Shown here one piece after another: positions 51,873 through 60,303 of a stretch of 64,000 nucleotides of DNA (its first letter is position 1; every line of letters begins with the position of its first letter). The DNA is from Metarhizobium sp964253915. GTDB lineage: Bacteria > Pseudomonadota > Alphaproteobacteria > Rhizobiales > Rhizobiaceae. The stretch lies in the NCBI RefSeq assembly GCF_964253915.1, contig NZ_CAXUSG020000008.1, positions 203,061 to 267,060 of the forward strand. The letters are read 5' to 3'. Made by a program: the position numbers and the translations under genes. The notes below the pieces were generated by a model. That model was not told the DNA's origin. It made no database searches and saw nothing but the letters and a program-made list of their open reading frames with translations.

Positions 51873-51888
51873 GGCCAAATAGCGAGGA

Positions 51889-52959
51889 TTAGTTGTCGAT
51901 CTGCTCGGCGGTGTAATAGCCGGACTTCGTCAGGATGTCCTTGGCGTTGGTCTTGTCGACCGCAACCGGCTTGAGCAGGTAGGACGGGATGACCTTGACG
52001 CCGTTGTCGTAGGTCTTGGTGTCGTTGACTTCAGGCTCCTTGCCCTGCATCAGCGAGTCGACCATGCTCACGGCAACCTTTGCCAGTTCGCGGGTGTCCT
52101 TGAAGACGGTCGAGTTCTGCTCGCCGGCAAGGATCGACTTGACCGACGGAAGCTCTGCGTCCTGGCCGGTAACGATCGGCATCTTCAGTTCGCCGGAACC
52201 GTAACCGACGCCCTTGAGAGCCGACAGGATACCGATGGACAGGCCGTCATACGGAGACAGAACGCCATTGACGTGACCGTCGGTGTAGGTCGAGGACAGC
52301 AGGTTTTCCATGCGGGCCTGTGCAACGGCACCGTCCCAACGCAGCGTACCGACCTGTTCCATGCCGGTCTGGCCGGACTTGACGACGATGTCGCCGCTGT
52401 CGATCAGCGGCTGCAGGACAGACATGGCGCCATCATAGAAGAAGAAGGCGTTGTTGTCGTCCGGCGAACCGCCGAAGAGTTCGACGTTCCACGGCTTTAC
52501 GCCGGCAAAGTTGGCCTTGAGGCCGTCGACGAGGCTGGTTGCCTGCAGAACGCCGACCTGGAAGTTGTCGAAGGTGGCGTAGTAGTCGACATTGCCGGAA
52601 TCGCGGATCAGGCGGTCGTAGGCGATGACCTTGACGCCTGCATCGTGCGAGCGCTGCAGGATATCGGACAGCGTCGTGCCGTCGATGGCGCCGATAACGA
52701 GAACCTTGGCACCCTTGGTGACCATGTTCTCGATCTGGGCGAGCTGGTTCGGAATGTCGTCGTCAGCAAACTGCAGGTCCGGGGTGTAGCCGGCTTCCTT
52801 GAACAGCTTTTCCATGGTCTCGCCGTCCGAGATCCAGCGCGTGGAGGTCTTGGTCGGCATGGAAATGCCAACGACGCCCTTGTCCTGCGCCAGCGCAGGC
52901 ATGACGAACGACGCGACGCCGATGGCGGTCGCTGCGAACAACGAAAGAAGGGTCTTCAT
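51889..52959 (-). CDS. chvE: Periplasmic multiple sugar-binding protein ChvE
   Basis: 356 residues with signal peptide ending at MPALAQ. Motifs KGVVGISMPTKTSTRWISDG, VIGAIDGTTLSDIL and GGSPDDNNAFFFYDG match ChvE of Agrobacterium. It delivers aldoses to GguAB; in Agrobacterium it also contacts the VirA sensor, for which there is no evidence here. First gene of the operon, divergent from gbpR. Confidence 0.95.
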   Translation of the reverse strand: MKTLLSLFAATAIGVASFVMPALAQDKGVVGISMPTKTSTRWISDGETMEKLFKEAGYTPDLQFADDDIPNQLAQIENMVTKGAKVLVIGAIDGTTLSDILQRSHDAGVKVIAYDRLIRDSGNVDYYATFDNFQVGVLQATSLVDGLKANFAGVKPWNVELFGGSPDDNNAFFFYDGAMSVLQPLIDSGDIVVKSGQTGMEQVGTLRWDGAVAQARMENLLSSTYTDGHVNGVLSPYDGLSIGILSALKGVGYGSGELKMPIVTGQDAELPSVKSILAGEQNSTVFKDTRELAKVAVSMVDSLMQGKEPEVNDTKTYDNGVKVIPSYLLKPVAVDKTNAKDILTKSGYYTAEQIDN

Positions 52960-53155
52960 TTCTCTCTCCCTTAGTGATCAATGCGGCGGGTCTTAGTTAC
53001 ACCCGCCTCGAAACTGTGGCCAGTCGAGAACAAGCGCATCAACGGGTCTGAAAGACGCCATGATGATCTCGCCAGCCTTTTTATCTGCTCCCAGCACACG
53101 TCCGCAAACTCGTCTTTTTTCCCATACCTGTCAAATCGAATAAATTGCGCCTCCC

Positions 53156-53171
53156 ATATCAAAAATGATAT
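53156..53171. promoter_or_regulatory. Palindromic operator upstream of gbpR / chvE
   Basis: ATATCA (53156-53161), AAAA, TGATAT (53166-53171), a perfect palindrome that fits the LysR T-N11-A rule. It lies about 50 bases before gbpR and about 195 bases before chvE. Candidate GbpR site. Confidence 0.5.
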
Positions 53172-53220
53172 AGTGAACGCATTAAGAATTTCACTGCCGG
53201 CCTTCGCCGGAGAGGCTAAC

Positions 53221-54225
53221 ATGACAAAGCATTCCCAGCCAGCCTGGCCTGAAAATACACCGCTTTCCGCCGATATCGACGCGCTGGCGCTTCTCAAGTC
53301 GGGGCTGAAGCTGACGCATCTCAGCATGCTGGTGACCATCGAGGATCATGGCCAGATCAGCGCTGCGGCCGAAGCCATGAACATCTCGCAGCCGGCTGCG
53401 TCGCGCATGCTGTCGGAAATGGAATCGATCCTGCGCACGCCGCTCTGCGAGCGTGTGGCGCGCGGCGTCGTGTTGACCAAATACGGTGCGGCTCTGGCCA
53501 AGCGGGCGCGAAAAATTCTCCTGGAACTGCGCGAGGCCAACCGGGAACTGGCGGAGTTGCGTACCGGCAATGGCGGATCGGTGTTCATCGGCGCAGTCAC
53601 CGCGCCGGCGATCAGCCTGGTGGTGCCGGCGATCCACAAGGTGACGGCGAGTTATCCCGGCATCGAGATCAACGTCCAGGTGGAGACGAGCAACGTGCTG
53701 GCCCGCGAACTGCTGGCGGCGCGCCATGATTTCGTCATCGGCCGCATCCCCGACGATCTCAACCCGCGCCTGTTCCATGTGCACGAGATCGGCATCGAGC
53801 GCGCCTGTTTGATGGTGCGCGAAGGGCATCCGCTTCTGGACAAGCCGGCGGCCAGCCTGGCAGACCTGCCGGCTTTCGACTGGGTATTCCAGCCGCCCGG
53901 CACGCTGCTCAGGCGCACGGTCGAGGATATTTTCGTCACCGCCAACGTGCCGCTGCCGGAAAACATCATCAACACCTCGTCACTGCTGCTGACGGCGGCG
54001 GTGATCTGCAAGTCGGATGCGATCGCCCCTGTCGCCGTCGACATGGCGCAGTTCCTGGCCGGGCAAAGTTCGCGGGCCGGCGAGATCCGCATCCTGCCGA
54101 TCGATTTCGAGATCAACGTCAAGCCTTACAGCCTGATCACCGTGCGCGAACGCGAACTGCCGCCGAGCGCCCGGCTGCTCTACGACATCATTCTGGAGGA
54201 AAGCCTGCGCCTGCCGGCCGCATGA
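53221..54225 (+). CDS. gbpR: LysR-family regulator GbpR
   Basis: 334 residues from the ATG at 53221 (GGAGAGG upstream; the frame is open from 52981). The HTH is LTHLSMLVTIEDHGQISAAAEAMNISQPAASR. The rest is the LysR substrate domain (SVFIGAVTAPAISLVVPAIH). GbpR in Agrobacterium activates chvE with sugar. Divergent from chvE as known. Confidence 0.92.
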   Translation: MTKHSQPAWPENTPLSADIDALALLKSGLKLTHLSMLVTIEDHGQISAAAEAMNISQPAASRMLSEMESILRTPLCERVARGVVLTKYGAALAKRARKILLELREANRELAELRTGNGGSVFIGAVTAPAISLVVPAIHKVTASYPGIEINVQVETSNVLARELLAARHDFVIGRIPDDLNPRLFHVHEIGIERACLMVREGHPLLDKPAASLADLPAFDWVFQPPGTLLRRTVEDIFVTANVPLPENIINTSSLLLTAAVICKSDAIAPVAVDMAQFLAGQSSRAGEIRILPIDFEINVKPYSLITVRERELPPSARLLYDIILEESLRLPAA

Positions 54226-54278
54226 CCAGCCCGGCGCCATCTCCGGCCGGCATTGTGGCCGCCAACGAAGGAGACGAC

Positions 54279-54722
54279 ATGCTGTTCGGCCAATCGCTGT
54301 TCCAGTCGGTGCTGGAGCGGCTGGAGCAGGAAAAATCCGAGGAAGAAGAGGAGGCGCCGGCGGCCTCCGCCTATCGCGTGCGCGGTTTTTCCACCGGTTT
54401 TGTTGCGGCGACCACGGAAGGTGCCATCGGCAGCCTCCATGCCGAACGATCCTATCTTGATGTTCTGGAGGGTATGGAGCCGCCGCCGGAGGTGGAGCCG
54501 GTGATGCCGGAGCATCTCTTGCGGCTTTCGCCGGAAGAGATCGCCGAGGATCTTGCGTTGTCGCCGGCCGACGGCGTGTCGCGGCTCAACGAGAAACGCA
54601 GGCTTTTTGCCAAGACCAACCATCCCGACGGCGTACCCGAAAAATTTCGCGACAACGCCACGATCCGCATGACCATCGCCAACCTGATGATCGACGAGGC
54701 GTTGCGCCGGTTGGGGGCATGA
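54279..54722 (+). CDS. Hypothetical protein with a J-domain-like C-terminus
   Basis: 147 residues from the ATG at 54279, chosen for its GAAGGAG site; an ATG at 54222 overlapping the gbpR stop would add 19 residues without a ribosome site. The N-terminal part is acidic (EKSEEEEEAP). The C-terminal 45 residues (EKRRLFAKTNHPDGVPEKF) hold an HPD triad at about 115-117 between two helices, as in J-domains. It may be a degenerate or small DnaJ-like co-chaperone. The match is by eye only. Confidence 0.65.
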   Translation: MLFGQSLFQSVLERLEQEKSEEEEEAPAASAYRVRGFSTGFVAATTEGAIGSLHAERSYLDVLEGMEPPPEVEPVMPEHLLRLSPEEIAEDLALSPADGVSRLNEKRRLFAKTNHPDGVPEKFRDNATIRMTIANLMIDEALRRLGA

Positions 54723-54866
54723 GGCTGGGCACGCCCGTCGTCCGGATCGCCGCTGCATTTCCGCGCGTGCGAAAACTTCTTGTCTTCTTGTTCCGAGGCA
54801 GGATGCGTGTTGCCGGGAATGCTCCGGCGGCGCGCAGTGCCGATGGATGGAGGAGGGGGCTTGCGC

Positions 54867-55142
54867 TCAGTCCTGCTTTTTTTCGACCGGGGTCTCCTCG
54901 TCATCCTCGGGATCGTCGGCGACCGTGCCGGTCGCGGCAGGCGGGTCCTGCGGATTGAAGGTCAGCAGCAGCATGTAGGCAGCATAGGCGCCGGCTGCGC
55001 CGGCAAGAATGGCCCAGAACGGCTGCGCCGCCACGAGCTCGACGATCGCCCAGCCGAAACAGGAACCAACGATCGCCAGCCGCACCCAGAGCGGTCGGTA
55101 GGTAGGGTGGTTCGGATCGATCAACTGCATGGCGGCTTCCAT
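54867..55142 (-). CDS. Small membrane protein
   Basis: 91 residues from the ATG at 55142 (AGGA five bases upstream; longer frame available). MQLIDPNHPTYRPLWVRLAIV begins the first of two helices (about 18-40 and 45-62). The C-terminus is acidic (ADDPEDDEETPVEKK). Resembles small alphaproteobacterial inner-membrane proteins of unknown function. Confidence 0.75.
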   Translation of the reverse strand: MEAAMQLIDPNHPTYRPLWVRLAIVGSCFGWAIVELVAAQPFWAILAGAAGAYAAYMLLLTFNPQDPPAATGTVADDPEDDEETPVEKKQD

Positions 55143-55364
55143 ATTGTTCCTGAGGTGTTTCCGCCCTGTACAGCATGCCGGCTGCGCGGGAAACTCCTTT
55201 ACGGTTCTGCCGCCGGTCTGCCTGTTTCGACCGCCACCGGCGCACGGCTGCCGCCTGCCGGGCAATCATAGTTCGCCGGGGCGCAATTTTCGCATTGAAG
55301 CGCAACCGATCCTGGGTTAAAGAACGCCTCACCAGACGACGAGCGAATCTTTTCGCCGCGGCAC

Positions 55365-55441
55365 GCACCCGTAGCTCAGCTGGATAGAGTGTTGGATTCC
55401 GATTCCAAAGGTCACAGGTTCGAATCCTGTCGGGTGCGCCA
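55365..55441 (+). tRNA. tRNA-Arg (anticodon CCG)
   Basis: A 77-base cloverleaf with encoded CCA. Acceptor GCACCCG / CGGGTGC, D-stem GCTC / GAGT with one wobble pair, anticodon stem TTGGA / TCCAA with loop TTCCGAT giving anticodon CCG, T-stem ACAGG / CCTGT with TTCGAAT. The following DNA is low GC and phage-like, so this gene is a likely integration site. Confidence 0.95.
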
Positions 55442-55523
55442 TTTAATCTCGCTATCTATTTGAATTTGAACCTTTTTTAGCTGGATGCGATTTACCCTAT
55501 CCACCCGTTTATCCCCTTTTCGT

Positions 55524-55736
55524 TTAACGACGCAGAATTTCCTGCTTTTTTTCCATGGATGTTTGTTCTAGGCCAACCGGCTGAGGAGCGGGCCCATTTT
55601 GAAAACAATCCAAAAGTAGATCGAATTTTTGTAAGCTTCCGACACCGGCAGAGGTTTGCTGGGGCCGGCGAGGTGCTGTTACTCTTGCTACTTTGCTACT
55701 ATCGTTTAAATTCAAAACGTTAGCGCCGGTTTGCAA
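55524..55736 (-). other. Weak ORF, possibly a decayed phage gene
   Basis: 70 codons. It contains LNDSSKVARVTAPR, whose repeat-like GTAGCAAAGTAGCAA coding comes from the GCTACY repeats. A stop lies shortly upstream and the start is a poor TTG. It may be a remnant of a phage or plasmid gene; coding is doubtful. Confidence 0.25.
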
Positions 55737-55763
55737 TGCTACTTATTCGCTACCTTTGCTACT
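55687..55763. repeat. Five-copy GCTACY repeat cluster
   Basis: GCTACT at 55687, 55695, 55738 and 55758, and GCTACC at 55749, within 77 bases. Spacings are 8, 43, 11 and 9, so not a strict array. May be binding sites of an integrase, replication or partition protein. Confidence 0.4.
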
Positions 55764-56221
55764 TTGATCGGATGTAAGCTTGCATTTTCGTGATTTTGCG
55801 AACAATAAATCCGAAATCGGGCGTACGGGGTGAACGATGATGTGCGTGAAACTCCTGCCCGACGGAGACGCCCAGACAATTTGAGTGATTTTCTTAACTC
55901 GGGCGAAGGCGGATCGCATTAACGGTCTCCAGCCTTCATGTGGCGCCTCTGGCTGCCCTTGGATGGTGCGGGCGGGCCTGCTGCCTTACGAGGGGCTTGC
56001 GGGCTCGCCTTGCACCTGTGAATTTCAGCAAATGTTCATGTATGTTCGCCGCATGTCCCGCCAATCGGCTAGGGGCAGCTTGCCATGTTCGCCGTCGCCA
56101 CCGGTCGGCTATAGGCGCTGTAACAGCCCTGGCTCAATCTCTTTTGATTTTCTTTGATTGTTTTTCAGAATGGAGGAGAGGGGCGCACCATGACCTGCGG
56201 CATGGGCACGGGTCGAAGTGA

Positions 56222-56803
56222 TTAGGGAGAGGGGGGCTTCGCAAGCGGAAGCGTATCGAAAGCCAAAGCGAGGTCGCCGCCCTGAAACATGAATCCGCCG
56301 TCGCGTCTTATCGTGCGGGATGAAGCCTCAATCTCCCCGAGAAGCCGCATTGCCAGCCATTCCGATCCGTCCGCATTCTTAACTTCTCGTACCTCGAAAT
56401 CAGTGACTGGTCGCCATGCGTTGTTCGTGTAAGTCCGAACGTCAATTGCCTTTGCTAAACTAACTGGGAGAGCGCTAGCGCGACAAAGCCAGCCACTGAC
56501 ATCTTGCGACCTTGCTGTCCGCTCCAGTGCCGCAACATGTTTGGCTGTCCATTCTGGATAGCGGCTCGGCACTTCCGCCCAAGGGAAAAACTCGTTCGCC
56601 TCGAATGTGAATCTAACCAGCTTCACCATGCCCACTCTGTAAGCATTCCGCACCGTCGCCGTCATGTCTCCTCTGGCTGAAGTCGTTGCCCATATGAAAT
56701 CTGGCGAAGGGAAATCGGCAACACGTTGCGTCGACTGTATTAGCGCGCCGGAAGCCAGAATCCAGGGAAGGTGCCATGAGGAGGTGAAATGATAGGCGGG
56801 CAT
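56222..56803 (-). CDS. Phage-island protein, possible ADP-ribosyltransferase-like fold
   Basis: 193 residues from the ATG at 56803 (GGAG five bases upstream; ATG at 56830 is possible). The start MPAYHFTSSWHLPWILASG resembles the H-x-T-S ... L-x-x-I-L-x-x-G pattern of DarT-like and other ADP-ribosyltransferases, followed by FIWATTSARGD and KLVRFTFEANEF. The similarity is only to a pattern I recall. It could be an anti-phage or toxin function, or an unrelated phage protein. Confidence 0.65.
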   Translation of the reverse strand: MPAYHFTSSWHLPWILASGALIQSTQRVADFPSPDFIWATTSARGDMTATVRNAYRVGMVKLVRFTFEANEFFPWAEVPSRYPEWTAKHVAALERTARSQDVSGWLCRASALPVSLAKAIDVRTYTNNAWRPVTDFEVREVKNADGSEWLAMRLLGEIEASSRTIRRDGGFMFQGGDLALAFDTLPLAKPPSP

Positions 56804-56976
56804 GATGTCTCCGTGTGCTGCTAGCGTCATGTCTCGTTATCCCTGGTTACAGGCACGATCTGCAAGCCGGCAATGCCGGGGGCAATATGATTTGGTTGCG
56901 GCGCCCTCTCTCCGCACAACATACGCAGATCGCGGTTAAGACGCCGGCCTCGAAAGTGAAGATGCTGGAGTATGCG

Positions 56977-57363
56977 CTATTCGGCTGCATCGTGAGTGCT
57001 TGGCATGGCAAGGATGGCGGCGGCGGCCATCGCGTAGTCGTTGACGACTTTGAGGAAGCCGAGCGCAGATGCATCAATCTTGCCGTTATGGTCCAGCGTG
57101 CGCGCCATACCCTCGACGATCCATCCGAGAAGGTTGGCATTGCCCAGCGTCGAATGATTGCCGATGAATTCCAGATATTCATTCCCAAGGCGCTGGCCCA
57201 TCTGAAAGTCAAGCTGGCGCTTGCCGCTGTCGGCGACGGCCCAATAGTCGATGCCGCTGCCGATCGGCTGGAGCCGGCGCATGAAGGACAGTGCATCGGC
57301 ATGGTGTACGGAGTTGGCAATGGGCTTTTTGATTTCGCCCACGAAGATAAGACGGCCGGTCAT
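56977..57363 (-). CDS. Hypothetical island protein
   Basis: 128 residues. FVGEIKKPIANSVHHADALSF then GIDYWAVADSGKRQLDFQMG; looks like a globular protein with an N-terminal beta strand. No family recognised. Its ATG overlaps the stop of the previous gene (ATGA), so it is translated with the upstream chain. Confidence 0.65.
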   Translation of the reverse strand: MTGRLIFVGEIKKPIANSVHHADALSFMRRLQPIGSGIDYWAVADSGKRQLDFQMGQRLGNEYLEFIGNHSTLGNANLLGWIVEGMARTLDHNGKIDASALGFLKVVNDYAMAAAAILAMPSTHDAAE

Positions 57364-57599
57364 TTCGATGTTCCTTTGCTGTGGCGCTCATTGCGGATCT
57401 GCATGAGTTCCAGGGTTTCGTGATTGGCTTCGATGAGTTCGCGGGCCTGGCGGATCGTGCCGCCGATGGCTGCAGCAAGCTTGACCGCGTGTTCGGCGCC
57501 AGTGCCGGTGTTGAACACCTCGCACGCCGCCTCGGCAGTCAGCAGGAGGCTGAGAGCGCAATGGCTATGGTCGATGGCTTCGGACAGTTCGTCGACCAT
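57360..57599 (-). CDS. Small helical island protein
   Basis: 79 residues from the ATG at 57599 with GGAG eight bases before. Almost entirely helical (DELSEAIDHSHCALSLLLTA, RQARELIEANHETLELMQI). No family recognised. Confidence 0.65.
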   Translation of the reverse strand: MVDELSEAIDHSHCALSLLLTAEAACEVFNTGTGAEHAVKLAAAIGGTIRQARELIEANHETLELMQIRNERHSKGTSK

Positions 57600-57604
57600 G
57601 GCGG

Positions 57605-57928
57605 CTACTCCGGATCGGGAAGTAGGAGGGAGGCGACAAACTGATAGATCATCGCATCCCCGCCGTACTCGTCGAAGCCGAAGCACTCGATAAGCGGGGT
57701 ACGCACGCCCACGCTGCCGGTCAGCAGATAATGGACCTTGGCTTGAATATCGGCGTGCGAACGGCACGGCTCAACGGCGAGCGCTTGGAACGCGGAGGAT
57801 TCAGCCGCTCCGGTGCGGGCGGCCAGATCCTTCGACAGAGGAGAGCCGTCGTCGTCATAGGATGCTTCATCGACCTGGATTGCTTGCCGGTGAGCGGCTA
57901 TGGCCTGCAGGATAGAGGGGCCGGTCAT
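57605..57928 (-). CDS. Hypothetical island protein
   Basis: 107 residues from the ATG at 57928, which overlaps the previous stop (ATGA). GPSILQAIAAHRQAIQVDEA suggests an N-terminal helix pair; the C-terminus LIECFGFDEYGGDAMIYQF is beta-like. No family recognised. Confidence 0.65.
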   Translation of the reverse strand: MTGPSILQAIAAHRQAIQVDEASYDDDGSPLSKDLAARTGAAESSAFQALAVEPCRSHADIQAKVHYLLTGSVGVRTPLIECFGFDEYGGDAMIYQFVASLLLPDPE

Positions 57929-58161
57929 CGCCTGCGCGCTCCCCGACCGCCTGCGCATTTCGGCTCCTCCTGCGCGTCCTGCAAATCGTCGATCAGAGCG
58001 AGCGCGTCGGATATGCGGTCGCTCACCTGTTCGGCGAGAAGCTGCAACGCGCAGGTATGGGCCGTATTGGTCTCTGCCTCCATCGCGGAAGCGGCCAGGC
58101 GGATCGCCGTGGCAAAGCTCATCGCTTCACCTAAGGCGTCTTCGATTTTGGTTTTGCTCAT
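57925..58161 (-). CDS. Small helical island protein
   Basis: 78 residues from the ATG at 58161, overlapping the previous stop (ATGA). Helical (DALGEAMSFATAIRLAASAM, VSDRISDALALIDDLQDA) with a basic C-terminus. No family recognised. Confidence 0.65.
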   Translation of the reverse strand: MSKTKIEDALGEAMSFATAIRLAASAMEAETNTAHTCALQLLAEQVSDRISDALALIDDLQDAQEEPKCAGGRGARRR

Positions 58162-58481
58162 ATCCCACACCCTTCCGGCAGTCGGCCGACGTCCTGTTCA
58201 AGATCAGGGCCAAAGATGAAGCCGGACAGGCGCGAGGCCGCGGCTTGGTTGAGGTGTTCACTCCAGCCAAGCGATGGCTCCTCATCGGCCGTATCGCCTT
58301 CCAGATCGTATTCCAGCCGGCCGTTGCGGTATTTGGGATGGCTGCCAAGACTGGGCTCTTCATCAGCGCCGTCTTCAAGGTCCGGATCGCCGTCAAGGGT
58401 ATCGAGGAGGGCAATCATTTCCTCAATGCGGGTTTCCAGCTCGGCGCGACGGAACTGATGGATTTTCGCCCGGGCGTTCAT
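58158..58481 (-). CDS. Island protein with a repeated acidic DEEPSLG motif
   Basis: 107 residues from the ATG at 58481 (ATGA overlap). After a helix come two repeats, DGADEEPSLG and DTADEEPSLG, separated by a HPKYRNGRLEYD segment. Similar DxEPSLG-rich proteins occur in rhizobial phages and islands as I recall. Function unknown. Confidence 0.65.
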   Translation of the reverse strand: MNARAKIHQFRRAELETRIEEMIALLDTLDGDPDLEDGADEEPSLGSHPKYRNGRLEYDLEGDTADEEPSLGWSEHLNQAAASRLSGFIFGPDLEQDVGRLPEGCGI

Positions 58482-59251
58482 GTGGCACCGCCTTTCGCAT
58501 GGCGGAGGATCGATGCGGCTATTGAGCCATGCCAATCGCCCTCAACTGCAGCGATGAGGTTGTCCGGCCTGCCCACTCGGTCCCACTCTGCCAATGCCTC
58601 GGCTTTGACGATGAGGCCTTCCATGGTCCGGTCATCTTCGGCCATGATAGCGGCTACCTGATCGTACAGGGCGTATAAGGCGGCTTGTTTAGGCCGATTA
58701 AGGCGCTCCATTTCTTCTTCGGCGGCGGCCTCAACTTCCTTGAACGTCTTTTCGTATGAGAGCGCTTCGGCGGCATTGGCTTCGAGTTGGGCAAGTTCTT
58801 CTTCGGCTGCGAGGAAGTCAGCAATGGCGCCGGCCTTCTTGGCGCGCTGCTTTTTCCGGCGCACGCTCTGGATCTCGCACCGAATTTCAATGGCAGTCGT
58901 GAAGATGCGGGAGGGGAACTCTTCTCCTTGCCGGTACAGATAGCCGCCTTGGACGTACATTTCCGTCCTGCCCGGCTGCACCGTCGTTCTCGGGCAGCCT
59001 GTGCCTCGCTTTGCGACGGCGTCCGGCGCGAGCGGAGTTGCTTTTCTCCAGTAGCGCCACCGCTCCATATAGGCAGCTTCGGCAGCATGATACGTGTCGG
59101 CAATCGCGGGCAGGGCGGCGGCCAAAGCGATGAGCCTTGGATTCTCTTCGACCCTCGCTGCTACAGTCGATGGGGCGGCGGCTGCCGTGGCGGCCGCGGC
59201 GAGGCCGAGAAGGAAGCGGCGGCGTCCGGTTTCCATGGTGCTGACGGTCAT
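58478..59251 (-). CDS. Island protein with a twin-arginine-like signal
   Basis: 257 residues from the ATG at 59251 (GGGAGG upstream). METGRRRFLLGLAAAATAAAAP resembles a Tat signal. The mature part is mostly helical and coiled-coil-like (QRAKKAGAIADFLAAEEELA). Export of a phage-island protein by Tat is odd. ATGA overlap with both neighbours. Confidence 0.65.
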   Translation of the reverse strand: MTVSTMETGRRRFLLGLAAAATAAAAPSTVAARVEENPRLIALAAALPAIADTYHAAEAAYMERWRYWRKATPLAPDAVAKRGTGCPRTTVQPGRTEMYVQGGYLYRQGEEFPSRIFTTAIEIRCEIQSVRRKKQRAKKAGAIADFLAAEEELAQLEANAAEALSYEKTFKEVEAAAEEEMERLNRPKQAALYALYDQVAAIMAEDDRTMEGLIVKAEALAEWDRVGRPDNLIAAVEGDWHGSIAASILRHAKGGAT

Positions 59252-59811
59252 CGGGAAGCCCTCCCTTTCCACGCTGAGATTTTGGTAAACATGACGGAAT
59301 GGCCTGCGACTGTGGCCGGCGGCACAAGTGCCTGAACATTTCCGTCCGCGTACTCGTTCAAAGCCGAGGCAAGCTCAAAGGTCAGACGCTCAACGCGATC
59401 CAGCGCGATTTCCGGCAGGTCGTTGCCGCTACGAGGGAGCTTCCGCATCTGCAATTCGTTCTTATCCCCACCGGCCGGCAAGACATGAGCCGCCCAAGAG
59501 CCTTGGTCACACTTGGCGAGCGCGATAGAGAGTTCACGCATAAGCCGGTGGACTGCCGTCCATGGCTGTTCAGGGATTGATTCATCGAAGAACTCTTCGT
59601 TCACCCCGAAACCGATCAGCACCTTGTCCTTGCTTTCCTTTTTGCCGGCGGCAGAAATTCCGACCATGCGGGCGCCCGGCACCGCATCGAGCAACTGAGA
59701 GATTTCATGGCCCAGAACGCCAATGCGTTCGCGAGCGAAGGCTTCGGTCATTTGCGGCATGGTGGTCTTAGGCATGGCTTCGCCAGCGGCCTGAACAGCT
59801 TTGTTCGGCAT
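59248..59811 (-). CDS. Island protein with shared MP..GEAMPK start
   Basis: 187 residues. The start MPNKAVQAAGEAMPK is shared with the next two genes. The rest is globular, helical at first (QMTEAFARERIGVLGHEISQ), later FFDESIPEQPWTAVHRLMREL. Function unknown. Precedes the 58478 gene by ATGA overlap. Confidence 0.65.
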   Translation of the reverse strand: MPNKAVQAAGEAMPKTTMPQMTEAFARERIGVLGHEISQLLDAVPGARMVGISAAGKKESKDKVLIGFGVNEEFFDESIPEQPWTAVHRLMRELSIALAKCDQGSWAAHVLPAGGDKNELQMRKLPRSGNDLPEIALDRVERLTFELASALNEYADGNVQALVPPATVAGHSVMFTKISAWKGRASR

Positions 59812-59855
59812 TATGGTTTCCTCACATATTGGATTTTTCAGATGATCAGCCGTTG

Positions 59856-60245
59856 TTACGCCGGCAGGCTTTCGAGGTAGCCGATAGCGGCCCGAACCAT
59901 TCGCTCGGCGCTATCGCAATCGGCAACGCCGCCGACATCGTCGATGGAGAGGCGAAGCGCCTCAATTGCTCCTTCGCGAGTAACCGCTGGCCCTTCCCAC
60001 CGATCAATGCGGGCAAGGTGCGGGCCGTAGGTGATATCCGAAAGCCCCTCCCATTCTTGGTCTGTCGTCTCGGCGTAAAAATCTATGACGCCCTGCCGAT
60101 AGGCTTTGATCAGGTCGAGAAGCGGGTCATGACGTGCGGCGCCGGCTTCGGCTGGCCTGACAGCGGTGGCAACAAGCCCCAGCAGCAACGTGCGGCGATC
60201 AATTGTCGGCATAGCTTCGCCGACTGCCGTAGTAGGTTTCGGCAT
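59856..60245 (-). CDS. Island protein with shared start motif and Tat-like segment
   Basis: 129 residues. MPKPTTAVGEAMPT is followed by IDRRTLLLGLVATAV, a Tat-like segment shifted inward. The rest (ARHDPLLDLIKAYRQGVIDF) is helical and acidic. GGAG site eight bases upstream of the ATG. Function unknown. Confidence 0.65.
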   Translation of the reverse strand: MPKPTTAVGEAMPTIDRRTLLLGLVATAVRPAEAGAARHDPLLDLIKAYRQGVIDFYAETTDQEWEGLSDITYGPHLARIDRWEGPAVTREGAIEALRLSIDDVGGVADCDSAERMVRAAIGYLESLPA

Positions 60246-60303
60246 GGTGGTATCTCCATGGTTTGGTGGTGTAGGCGGTCGCCGGGCGGCCGGCGTATGC
60301 GGA

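Larger units (their letters stand above)
55442..56221. other. Non-coding start of the tRNA-Arg island
   Basis: 780 bases without a firm gene, AT-rich next to the tRNA. It holds the GCTACY repeats (55687-55763) and a weak leftward frame at 55524-55736. No integrase, no second tRNA-end copy. Confidence 0.6.
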
